Source: an uncultured bacterium (lineage in GTDB: Bacteria > Patescibacteriota > Patescibacteriia > Patescibacteriales > UBA12465). From it: a stretch of DNA of 12,926 nt. Numbering within the stretch: the stretch's first letter is position 1; each line of letters starts with the position of its first letter. The stretch is from contig CALJZR010000023.1 in NCBI GenBank assembly GCA_937983635.1, positions 1 to 12,926 on the forward strand, in the 5' to 3' direction. Below, piece by piece: positions 1-6,775 of the stretch. The notes under the pieces were generated by a model, which saw nothing but the letters and a program-made list of their open reading frames with translations, ran no database searches and was not told the origin of the DNA. A program made the position numbers and the translations under genes.

Positions 1-47
1 ACGAGATCGTGATGTGACTGGAGTTCAGACGTGTGCTCTTCCGATCT
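1..47. other. Illumina TruSeq index-side adapter (not genomic)
   Basis: The first 47 bases match the indexed (P7-side) TruSeq adapter. They end in the common CTCTTCCGATCT at 36-47, and the six-base index sits at 8-13 (CGTGAT, i.e. ATCACG, TruSeq index 1, when read outward). This is untrimmed library sequence, so genomic sequence starts at 48. It creates a false C-terminus and stop codon for the first gene. Confidence 0.98.
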
Positions 48-378
48 TTCTTTCTCTAATTTTTGAAGCCTCTGCCAGGGCTTCTGCTATTAATTCTAAA
101 TGATTATTAATCATCTCATTGGGTATATGAATTGTATCGAATCCATTCTTATGTGAATAATACCCTCTGCTTAAATCTGCTAAAATTTGCTTTGGATTAG
201 TAAGATGCTGTATTCCGTCAACTTCTATGTTTATTTTAGCTTTGGGAATCGCTAAATCGATATGTTTATGCCCATCATGAAGTTCTAGATAGACTAAAAT
301 TTCTCTTTTTTTTAAAGCATCTCTTAAAGCTACCGCCTCGTTAGTTGGGACTTTATATTTATTTATAACATGTAACAT
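48..378 (-). CDS. DUF559/Vsr-like PD-(D/E)XK endonuclease-type protein, 3' end cut by contig end
   Basis: The first 110 residues are genomic; codon 111 straddles the adapter junction, and the apparent ending IGRAHV plus its stop are adapter-encoded, so the true C-terminus is missing. The pattern resembles the DUF559 family of Vsr-like nucleases: an acidic residue in HIDLAI (D41), then the core strand INIEVDG (E52, D54) followed by H58, then D68 and R71 in a D-x-x-R spacing, and a final strand near 82-87. DUF559 domains are about 110-130 residues, so little may be lost. The nuclease fold is family knowledge, and activity is inferred. The start ATG at 376-378 follows an AT-rich gap. A terminator at 416-442 separates the gene from the RloAB operon upstream, so it is probably transcribed alone, though it may belong to the same defence island. 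Confidence 0.6.
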
Positions 379-415
379 ATATTTTTAAATGTAGTGTTTT
401 AAGATATCTATAAAC

Positions 416-442
416 AAAAAATAGCACATTTAATGCTATTTT
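416..442 (-). terminator. Rho-independent terminator of the RloA/RloB operon
   Basis: A 9-bp perfect stem (418-426 with 434-442, AAAATAGCA against TGCTATTTT) has a 7-nt loop. On the minus strand it is followed by a run of T. It lies 60 bases past the stop of the third operon gene and before the nuclease gene. Confidence 0.75.
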
Positions 443-460
443 GTAAGTCTTACGAGAGGG

Positions 461-478
461 TGGAACGTAGTTGGAACG
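461..478. repeat. Two TGGAACG copies, 11-bp period
   Basis: TGGAACG occurs at 461-467 and again at 472-478, one helical turn apart. A small 5-1-5 inverted repeat (GTAAG/CTTAC) lies at 443-453. The pair sits in the short gap between the operon's last stop codon and its terminator. A protein-binding or recombination site is possible, but two copies are weak evidence. Confidence 0.3.
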
Positions 479-501
479 GTTATGTCCTAAATACTGTTTT
501 T

Positions 502-1356
502 TTATTTTCTGTTATTAAGAATACGACTTAAAGCTGTTTTTAATTCTTTTGTATCTTTCATTGCACTTGCAAGACGTTCTACTAAATCAGTTAGTATTAT
601 GCGAATACTCGTCGCAATCTCAAGGCACTCTTCATCCTTCTTCGCATGAATTCCATCACTAAGAGCTGAATGAAGCAGCAATAACGGATTATGTCCGTCT
701 ACTAAAAGGGCTTGGGGAATCCCATGTTTAATCAAATCCACAGCCTTTGTAAATTGTTGTTCCGCCTTAGCCGCTTCAAGCTCCTCCAAAGATTCAGAAT
801 TAGCGGGGTCAATCTTTTTAATAGTACGGATAATTTCGTCAAATATTTTATTTTTTTGGTTTTCAACTACTCGTCTATAATATGCAAATGCCGCGATACC
901 CAGTCCTTGGTTTTCAGATCTTCTCCCTTTAAAATAATAGTCTTTTTCCCCACCTAAAATTGAAACAACCTTTGCGGGCGTTGGTGGTCCAAATTCTGGT
1001 ATTTCTCCATATTTATATAATTTACCAGTTTTACCATCAGCATTCAAAAACGCCCAAATAGAATATACTTTTGAACTTTGGCCACAATTTTTACATTGAT
1101 AATAAACGAAGTAATTATTTCCATCATTTTTAGTTAACTGAATACTTTGGCCATTTTTAAATAGACGAGCCCCCTTACACAAATCATCACAACAATGCAT
1201 TCTCAATTCTGGAAATAAAAAATTATAACCATAAACATTTTTACCTGCTAAATCCACTACATTAACCTCCCGACCAGGGGGAACGTCCTCAAAAAAACTT
1301 TTTACTGTGTATAATTGCTCTTCCTCCGAATCTTTTGTTGTATTTTCTTCTAACAT
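502..1356 (-). CDS. Zinc-ribbon protein of unknown function, third gene of an RloA/RloB operon
   Basis: I do not recognise a named family for this 284-residue protein. Near the N-terminus is a putative zinc ribbon: C55/C56 and C60, then C88-K-N-C91. After a proline-rich linker (about 120-140), the C-terminal half is helical and begins with GLGIAAFAYYRRVVENQ (151-167). It contains NPLLLLHSALSDGIHAKKDEECL (223-245 region), which is loosely like DUF4145 proteins found beside restriction and abortive-infection genes; that likeness is from memory. There is no signal peptide or membrane segment, so it is probably cytosolic. It starts 13 bases after the RloB stop and is followed by a terminator, so it is co-transcribed with the ATPase and TOPRIM genes. 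The context suggests an accessory or target-sensing subunit, which is inference. Confidence 0.75.
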   Translation of the reverse strand: MLEENTTKDSEEEQLYTVKSFFEDVPPGREVNVVDLAGKNVYGYNFLFPELRMHCCDDLCKGARLFKNGQSIQLTKNDGNNYFVYYQCKNCGQSSKVYSIWAFLNADGKTGKLYKYGEIPEFGPPTPAKVVSILGGEKDYYFKGRRSENQGLGIAAFAYYRRVVENQKNKIFDEIIRTIKKIDPANSESLEELEAAKAEQQFTKAVDLIKHGIPQALLVDGHNPLLLLHSALSDGIHAKKDEECLEIATSIRIILTDLVERLASAMKDTKELKTALSRILNNRK

Positions 1357-1369
1357 ATACTTAAAAACC

Positions 1370-2020
1370 TTAATTTTTTAATTTATTCAAACTCTCCACT
1401 AACAGATGGACAGATGTGGAAGGGTCTTTTTTTGAATACGCCTTAGCACCATCATGTAATGATAATAATTTTTTTGCATTCCTAATGGCATCTTTTTCTT
1501 TATCTTTTACTAAACTATACATAATTTGCGATGCCTTTTCGTATTTAACTAATCTATCTTTTAATAAATCTCTCAATAACTCGGTCAATTTTTTTATATA
1601 AATATCTCTCTTAACGGATGATTGAAAATAGCTAAAATGCAATAAATACCATAGCTCAAAAGATTCATTGGAATAGGCAACTTTTAAATTATTCGCAACT
1701 GCACTACTAATTGCATTATCAAAATGTTCTTTAAAATCATCTTTATCAAAGACAACCCAACACTCATCATTGCTTTCTAAGGGGTTTATATTTATTCTTT
1801 TGCTATTAACGAAATCAATTGCATAATCAACAATTGTTTTTGTGTTATACCCAGTACCCATTACAACAATTTCTATATTTTTTCTTCTAATATCAAGCGA
1901 TATTTCCTCCTTTTTTGAATTAAAATAATTTACCTCTGTTTTTTCGCCTTCAGTAAATATATATATTGTTTTATATGGCTCCCTAGTATTACGTCTTCTT
2001 GTAAGTCTATGAGTGCTCAT
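1370..2020 (-). CDS. rloB: RloB/AbiLii-like TOPRIM-fold protein
   Basis: This 216-residue protein has the RloB family hallmarks. IFTEGEKTEVNYF (21-33) supplies the first catalytic glutamate. VVFDKDDF (89-96) is the acidic D-x-D-like motif of TOPRIM-type active sites. SNESFELWYLLHF (117-129) is highly characteristic of RloB and AbiLii, as is the C-terminal DPSTSVHLLVESLNKL (199-214). RloB genes occur inside type I restriction loci and, as AbiLii, pair with an AAA ATPase in the AbiL abortive-infection system; the similar ATPase plus TOPRIM pair AriA/AriB forms PARIS. Here the gene starts only 2 bases after the ATPase stop, so translation is probably coupled. By analogy it is a nuclease-like effector held or triggered by the ATPase. 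All motifs look intact. There is no clear Shine-Dalgarno sequence. Confidence 0.9.
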   Translation of the reverse strand: MSTHRLTRRRNTREPYKTIYIFTEGEKTEVNYFNSKKEEISLDIRRKNIEIVVMGTGYNTKTIVDYAIDFVNSKRININPLESNDECWVVFDKDDFKEHFDNAISSAVANNLKVAYSNESFELWYLLHFSYFQSSVKRDIYIKKLTELLRDLLKDRLVKYEKASQIMYSLVKDKEKDAIRNAKKLLSLHDGAKAYSKKDPSTSVHLLVESLNKLKN

Positions 2021-2022
2021 AA

Positions 2023-3237
2023 TTATACTAGCTGAATATAAGGCAAGGCGCCAAATTTCCCCTCCAAATATTTTTTGGAATACTCTGTATCATTTCTCAA
2101 AGAAAACTCAGCTAAAGATATTAAACTCCCAGCTCCATATTTATCTTTCTCTGTAAACCAAAATTGATCTTTTATAAAATCTGGATAAGAAAGTATGCTG
2201 GTATCATGAGTAGTGGCTATCAATTGAGCATTTTTTGAATTTTTTTTCTCAAACAAATCAATAATAAATTTTGTCAAAAAAGGATGAAGACTATTATCAA
2301 ACTCATCTATTAAAAGTACTTTCCCATTTTCAAGGGTATCAACAATAGGCCCTAATATATCAAAGAATTTTTGTGTTCCTCTTGACTCATCACCCATATT
2401 AATCTTTTCAATTCCAATAAATTTATTCTTTGAGTCAAATTTATTGTGTGAAAAAAATATTGTATCAACTTCTTTTGGGAAATCTTTAAATTTTAACCCC
2501 ATGTCTTTTTTAACAAAATCTGGTAATTCCATTTTTTCTACCGATCCATCATCAATACAAAAATCAGCCATTTTAAGAAAATCCAAAATTTTCTTTTTCA
2601 TATCTGGGTTCTCCTTAAATAATTTCACTGTATATCCACCATAGCCACCGCTGTCTGGGCCACTAATGATATTAATATTTTTAAAACCGCCTATAATTTC
2701 CGCAGCAAAATTATTCTTCCATTGTGCCGCGGCTGATAAAAATAAGACTTCTTTTCTTGTTATTTCTTTTACATTTTTGCTCTCCTTTAAATCATAAAAA
2801 ACTTTTATAACCTGCCTTTCTCTTGTTAAATATTTTTTTTCTTTACCACCAGATATAATCTCAAACAAATTCTCGGATATAATTTCATTTTTTAAAATAG
2901 AAAAATTATAACGAAATATTTTTTCATCTAATATAAAGACCACTTCAAAAAATGAAGCTTTATTTTTATCACTTGACAGCAAAAATGGGTGATATGGCAG
3001 ATTAGAGCCTTCTAGATTGTTTGTGGAATTAATTATTTGCTGCTTTAAAATAATAAAAGCCGCTAATAAAGTACTTTTACCAGAAGCATTTGGGCCATAT
3101 ATTAACGATGTTTTTAATAAATTTTGTCTATTTCTTTTAAATGAATGTTCACTTTTTCTTGTAAGCATAGAAAAAGACACTCTCTTTTTGAAAATTTGAA
3201 AATTTTCCGTAGAAAACTCAATAATTGATATTGACAT
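2023..3237 (-). CDS. rloA: AAA15/OLD-like ATPase, RloA/AbiLi type
   Basis: This 404-residue SMC/ABC-type ATPase is complete. Walker A is GPNASGKST (48-56), a signature-like motif DESRGTQKF lies at 283-291, Walker B is KVLLIDEFDNSLHP (306-319), and the switch histidine is in ATTHDTSIL (341-349). The C-terminus (YLEGKFGALPYI, 390-401) is typical of the RloA/AbiLi branch of AAA15 proteins. In such systems the ATPase senses phage infection and controls a partner toxin; here the partner is the adjacent RloB. It is the first gene of a three-gene operon with a strong promoter just upstream (3269-3297). The start was chosen because it opens the usual N-terminal strand (SISIIEFSTENFQIF) and leaves a 25-nt leader. 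Codon use is very AT-rich, unlike glmS on the same contig, which fits acquisition by transfer. Confidence 0.9.
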   Translation of the reverse strand: MSISIIEFSTENFQIFKKRVSFSMLTRKSEHSFKRNRQNLLKTSLIYGPNASGKSTLLAAFIILKQQIINSTNNLEGSNLPYHPFLLSSDKNKASFFEVVFILDEKIFRYNFSILKNEIISENLFEIISGGKEKKYLTRERQVIKVFYDLKESKNVKEITRKEVLFLSAAAQWKNNFAAEIIGGFKNINIISGPDSGGYGGYTVKLFKENPDMKKKILDFLKMADFCIDDGSVEKMELPDFVKKDMGLKFKDFPKEVDTIFFSHNKFDSKNKFIGIEKINMGDESRGTQKFFDILGPIVDTLENGKVLLIDEFDNSLHPFLTKFIIDLFEKKNSKNAQLIATTHDTSILSYPDFIKDQFWFTEKDKYGAGSLISLAEFSLRNDTEYSKKYLEGKFGALPYIQLV

Positions 3238-3268
3238 AAAATGTAATTATTTTACTTATTCTTTTTGA

Positions 3269-3297
3269 AGTATATACTAAATATTAAAATAATGCAA
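3269..3297 (-). promoter_or_regulatory. Sigma70-like promoter of the RloA/RloB operon
   Basis: On the minus strand, TTGCAT (3292-3297) and TATACT (3269-3274) are separated by exactly 17 bases. The predicted start is near 3262, giving a leader of about 25 nt before the ATPase ATG at 3237. Confidence 0.7.
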
Positions 3298-3364
3298 ATA
3301 TTTTGTAATAAATTTACATTATTTCAATAATTTTTGAAAAATTTATTAAATATAAGCCAAATCG

Positions 3365-3392
3365 TTGCCTATCTTGTTTACATCTGTATCCT
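3365..3392 (+). promoter_or_regulatory. Possible promoter of the divergent small gene
   Basis: TTGCCT (3365-3370) and TATCCT (3387-3392) are 16 bases apart and end 16 bases before the ATG at 3409. This supports that ATG over the upstream in-frame ATG at 3334. The match is moderate. Confidence 0.35.
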
Positions 3393-3408
3393 GTGCCAAA
3401 ATAGACCT

Positions 3409-3825
3409 ATGATTACCGATAAAATCAAAAATAAACTGGAATCCTTTATCACGAAATATCAAGAAAAACTCGGCACTTTTAATGGTAATCTGGTTATTTA
3501 TGAGTTTATTGAGTTTATCAAAAATAACCCCACCGTTAAGGCTATAATGAAAGACCAATTTGCTTATTGCGATAGCCAGAAAGACCTTATTATGAAAATG
3601 TCTGATGACGACTTAGATGCTCGCCTTAATAATAAAGTACCTTTTGACCCAGAAAATCCTAGGAGAAAAGAGTTTTTAAAGCTCAATCCTGATAAACAGA
3701 GAGATGTTCTTATTTCTTTACTTTAGAACGCTAAAATCGAGAATAAAAAAATCGCCAATATTTCATTTAAACAGCTGTTTGAAGTGCTGTTTAAAATTGA
3801 AAATAAAGACGATTTTAACTCAATG
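3409..3825 (+). pseudogene. Small hypothetical protein, interrupted by an amber codon and running into tRNA-Ser
   Basis: From ATG 3409 (MITDKIKNKL...) an uninterrupted frame gives 105 residues to a TAG at 3724-3726. The same frame then stays open with coding-like, lysine-rich, hydrophobic-patterned sequence (NAKIENKKIANISFKQLFEV...) right up to the 3' end of tRNA-Ser at 3826. It looks like the front part of a longer soluble helical protein that gained a stop and lost its 3' part at the tRNA boundary. No family is recognised. If not broken, it is a 105-residue protein at 3409-3726. The in-frame ATG at 3334 was rejected because it precedes the likely promoter and encodes an atypical extension. 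Confidence 0.5.
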
Positions 3826-3912
3826 CGGAGAGGCAGGGATTCGAACCCTGGGCCGGCTTTCACCAGCGACGGTTTTCAAGACCGTTCCATTAGACCACTC
3901 TGGCACCTCTCC
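3826..3912 (-). tRNA. tRNA-Ser (UGA)
   Basis: This is an 87-nt class II tRNA on the minus strand. The 7-bp acceptor stem is GGAGAGG/CCTCTCC, followed by discriminator G at 3826. The anticodon loop CTTGAAA reads UGA, which decodes UCA. There is a long variable arm with a GCTGG/CCGGC stem and a T arm CAGGG-TTCGAAT-CCCTG. The CCA end is not encoded (CAT follows). Its 3' end marks the edge of the AT-rich defence region. Confidence 0.95.
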
Positions 3913-3983
3913 TTTTAGGTGTTTATAGCTTCATTTTTACTGATTTTTTTGAAAAAGGCAAATTTTATCCCTAGTAACTAAAC

Positions 3984-4008
3984 AAAAACACCCTTTCGGG
4001 TGTTTTTT
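3984..4008 (-). terminator. Terminator after the metallo-hydrolase gene
   Basis: A 10-bp stem (3984-3993 with 3998-4007, AAAAACACCC/GGGTGTTTTT) with a TTTC loop has A and T tracts on both sides, so it could act in either direction. It lies just past the restored stop codon of the metallo-hydrolase (4028), which supports that longer gene end. Confidence 0.8.
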
Positions 4009-4027
4009 AGGGTCTGTAGATTAATGA

Positions 4028-4773
4028 TTATATCTTGAAAATCATGCCATCTTGAGCGAGGATGGTATTTTTAAACAATTTCTTAGTCTCTTGTAGTCTC
4101 TTCTCTCCGGAAGAGAGGGGATAGATATGGGTAAGGACGAGTTTCTTAGGTTTAGCTATTTTCGCGATCCCCCGCACTCTTTGGGGATTAAATGACCTAT
4201 CTCCTTATCTTTATTAGCAAAGGCGCATTCCAGCACTAGTAAATCTACATTTTTTGAGAATTCACCCAAATTAGGATCAAAGTCAGTGTCTCCCGAAATG
4301 ACTAAAGATTTACCGCCCTCACTAAAGCGATAGGCGAGGCTTTCCGGGGCGTGTTTGGTTTTATAGGAAGAGATAGCTAGATTACCGAAGCTTAGTTCTC
4401 CCTTTATCTCCTTAATGATTATCTTATAGGTCTTGGGTCTGGCTTTGCCACCCCTCGGTTCGATATAGCTTTGGAAGAACTTTTTAAAGCCAGGATGGCC
4501 GATTAAAACTAAATCTTTCTTCCGATCAAACTTGGGTGTCCAGTTAAGGGCTTGAATTAAAGCGTTTAAGTCAGATATATGATCGGTGTGGTAGTGGGAA
4601 AAACAGACAATATCAATTTCTTTGTAGCTTACCCCATTCTTCTCCAATTGAATTAGGGTTCCCGGCCCACAATCAACTAAAATCTGCTTATCTTTAGTCT
4701 TGATATAGTTAGCGGGAGAGCTTCTTTTGATTGAAGGCACACAAGTACCGCTGCCAATTATTTTGAGCATCAT
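4028..4773 (-). pseudogene. RNase Z-like metallo-beta-lactamase-fold hydrolase, frameshifted in a G run
   Basis: As read, the frame stops after 205 residues at 4156 with the odd tail GGSRK. One extra base in the G5 run (C5 at 4169-4173 on the plus strand) restores a frame reading ECGGIAKIAKPKKLVLTHIYP, continuing to a TAA at 4028-4030 for about 248 residues. That is the usual family length and ends just before a terminator. Visible zinc ligands are HYHTDH (60-65), H141 in KHAPES and D162 in SGDTDFD; the last histidine, in LTHIYP, lies only in the restored part. The fold resembles RNase Z and related phosphodiesterases, but the substrate is unknown. A homopolymer sequencing or assembly error is as likely as a real mutation. 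It follows the LRR lipoprotein gene by 3 bases and is probably co-transcribed with it. Confidence 0.9.
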
Positions 4774-4776
4774 ATA

Positions 4777-5268
4777 TTACTTAATAATATTAACACCTTG
4801 AGGAAGTTTGTCGGTTATGATTTTTAAATCCGCTTCGGAATAATTATTTCCAGAGATATTTAATGTTTTTAAATTCTTCAGATTACCTAATTCATAGGGA
4901 AGTCCGGTTAATTGATTATTGGATAAATCTAATACCTCTAGATTTTCTAACTGACCAATTTCTGCCGGTACGCCGGTCATGAGGTTATTACTGGCGTTGA
5001 GAACCTTGAGCTTGCTGAGCTGGCGAATCTCCGCCTGGATAGAGCCACTGAGGGCATTGCCAGAGATATTCAGTTCCTCTAGATTGTTTTGCTCAAAGAC
5101 GTTAGCCGGAACTTTTTCTAATTGTTGATTGCTTAAATCTAACTTTTCCTCTGATTTAACTACCGGTGTCTCGTCTGCCTTTATATTATTATCAATTACC
5201 TTGTCAGTGGCCGTACAGCCACTGAGCAGGAAAATTGAGCTGGCAAATATTAGTAACATTATTTTCAT
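4777..5268 (-). CDS. Leucine-rich-repeat lipoprotein
   Basis: This 163-residue protein starts with a lipoprotein signal peptide: a hydrophobic stretch at 4-15, then lipobox LLSGC with C18 as the likely lipidated residue. A polar linker (19-41) leads to four to five leucine-rich repeats of about 23 residues (roughly 43-155), with units such as LEELNISGNALSG, LEVLDLSNNQLTGLP and LKTLNISGNN. It is predicted to sit on the outer face of the cytoplasmic membrane and bind protein partners; the partner is unknown. It is first in a two-gene unit with the metallo-hydrolase, whose ATG follows the stop by 3 bases. A TATACT box at 5315-5320 may be its -10, but no good -35 is seen. Confidence 0.9.
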   Translation of the reverse strand: MKIMLLIFASSIFLLSGCTATDKVIDNNIKADETPVVKSEEKLDLSNQQLEKVPANVFEQNNLEELNISGNALSGSIQAEIRQLSKLKVLNASNNLMTGVPAEIGQLENLEVLDLSNNQLTGLPYELGNLKNLKTLNISGNNYSEADLKIITDKLPQGVNIIK

Positions 5269-5387
5269 AAATTTATGATTATTGACGGTTTTTTATTAAG
5301 TTATTGCTATATTTAGTATACATTGAAATTACTACTTCGTATATGTAGCCGCTTATTTTTTGCAAAGATTACAGAGTGGTTAATTTA

Positions 5388-5430
5388 TATAAAAAATAGC
5401 CATATTTAAGGGCTATTTTTAATAGGCGGA
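5388..5430. repeat. Left copy of a 43/44-bp direct repeat flanking the HEAEH gene
   Basis: This copy is identical to 6776-6819 except for two substitutions (A5402/C6791 and A5424/T6813) and one A in the A run. It includes a terminator hairpin plus GGCGGA. In the right copy, the GGCGGA belongs to the 3' end of tRNA-Asp. Bases 5425-5440 past the hairpin read, on the minus strand, CATACCTTCTCCGCC, like the acceptor end of a tRNA-Ser. Confidence 0.8.
5391..5420 (-). terminator. Terminator of the HEAEH-motif protein gene
   Basis: A 10-bp stem (5392-5401 with 5411-5420, AAAAATAGCC/GGCTATTTTT) is followed on the minus strand by a T run. It lies 29 bases after the stop at 5449-5451. Confidence 0.8.
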
Positions 5431-5448
5431 GAAGGTATGGGGGATAAT

Positions 5449-6720
5449 CTAAAATTTAAATTCTCTGATTAAAAAATCTAATCGATCATACTTTCCGTTT
5501 GAATATTTCCATAATTCATTAATAGGGACATTTCTAAAAAATTCTACTGATTGATTCTTTTCATAAACCACCTCAACCATATTTTTCAGAACTTTATCAT
5601 ATTCTGACTGTAGAAAATTTATAGCATCTTTTAGTTTTTGTTTTTCCGCTTCGGAATAATTTTGGTTGCTATTAATGCTTTCACTGTTAAGACCTCTCGT
5701 TTCTTTATTGTAATCATAAGAAGCATCTGCGGTCTTATCAAGTAGAATTTGTTCCACTTCTCCTTTTTCAGCGCCCCCTTTAAAATAGGCGAAAATCTCA
5801 TCTTTGGCCTTTTTCAATCTTTCTTCGAAGTCAAATTTTATCGCATGGTTTAAGCGATCTTTAGAATAATTAAAATCCATCCAGGGCTCTAGCACATCTG
5901 CTTCTAATAGAACCGCATTAATTGGATTGGTTTTTCTATGAAGAGCATGCTCGGCTTCATGGGTGATAATCTCATCTTTCTTGCGACGAATATCGTCTTC
6001 GGGAGATGAAGCACCTACATTAATCACATTAACCGTGGTTTTGTTTTGTTGTTTAGAAAATCCACCAAATTTATCATCAGCGTCTTTGGCTCCTTCGTTA
6101 TAGGCTTTATTAAAGTTTTCTGGATCTTCAACAAAAAAATTAAGAGCAAAAGGGTCTTGCACTAACTCTAAACTATTTTTTTTATAATATTTAGGCGATA
6201 TACCCTTTATATCCTTAAAAAGAAAAGTTTTAAATCTTTCCTTAAAATCTGGAACCTTATAATAATCAAAACCAAAAACCTCTTTCCAGATTTCTTCCTG
6301 ATTATTTTTATGTTTTTCAAATAATTCTGTATTATAGGCCAACTCCTCCTTATAGTCTGCTAACTTTTTATCGGCCGTGGTCTTAAATGGTTCTGGCATT
6401 CTCTCTAAACAACTTAAAGCTAGTCGGCCACTGGCTGTATTTTCAAAATTTAAGTAATTTATTTTTTGAGCTTCACATTCTTTAAATGCATTGAGAAAAT
6501 TTTGTACAAGTTCTTCTCCCGTCCTTCGGGCTAATTCCAAGAGTTCTCTGACTTTATCTATCGCTTCTTGGCTGCGTTTTTCCTTGGCATATTTAACAAC
6601 GAGCTCGACATCGTTAGAATTTAAAACTTCTTCTTTTGTCAGCTCTTTTTCACCCTCAACGTCAGGATTTGCCGCCTTATTGCGAAGAGTTAAAAAATAT
6701 TGGTCATTACTAAAATTCAT
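5449..6720 (-). CDS. Putative zincin metalloprotease (HEAEH motif), family not recognised
   Basis: This 423-residue protein has no signal peptide or membrane segment, so it appears cytosolic unless exported by another route. The only clear motif is an HExxH zinc-binding helix, ITHEAEHALHRK (252-263: H254, E255, H258). About 50 residues later comes AKDEIFAYFKGG (305-316), where E308 could be the third ligand, as in gluzincin-like enzymes; that assignment is inference. The rest is charged and helix-rich (about 20-150 and 355-385). It is a single-gene unit with its own extended -10 promoter and terminator. The direct repeat on both sides suggests it was inserted or shuffled beside tRNA-Asp. Candidate roles are a protease, a toxin-like effector or a regulator-cleaving enzyme; none is established. 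Confidence 0.7.
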   Translation of the reverse strand: MNFSNDQYFLTLRNKAANPDVEGEKELTKEEVLNSNDVELVVKYAKEKRSQEAIDKVRELLELARRTGEELVQNFLNAFKECEAQKINYLNFENTASGRLALSCLERMPEPFKTTADKKLADYKEELAYNTELFEKHKNNQEEIWKEVFGFDYYKVPDFKERFKTFLFKDIKGISPKYYKKNSLELVQDPFALNFFVEDPENFNKAYNEGAKDADDKFGGFSKQQNKTTVNVINVGASSPEDDIRRKKDEIITHEAEHALHRKTNPINAVLLEADVLEPWMDFNYSKDRLNHAIKFDFEERLKKAKDEIFAYFKGGAEKGEVEQILLDKTADASYDYNKETRGLNSESINSNQNYSEAEKQKLKDAINFLQSEYDKVLKNMVEVVYEKNQSVEFFRNVPINELWKYSNGKYDRLDFLIREFKF

Positions 6721-6739
6721 ATTGGTCTATTATATTAAT

Positions 6740-6748
6740 ATTATAACA
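6740..6748 (-). promoter_or_regulatory. Extended -10 promoter of the HEAEH-motif gene
   Basis: On the minus strand, TGTTATAAT (6740-6748) is a perfect TATAAT with an extended TGn. No convincing -35 is seen. The predicted start near 6733 gives a leader of about 13 nt. Confidence 0.5.
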
Positions 6749-6775
6749 CAAGCAATTCTAAAGTAGTAAGTCCTC

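Noticed and set aside
3704..3928. Plus-strand 74-residue frame containing AGIRTLGRLSPATVFKTV
   Set aside because: It is the antisense of tRNA-Ser, a well-known false protein, and overlaps the decayed gene in another frame.
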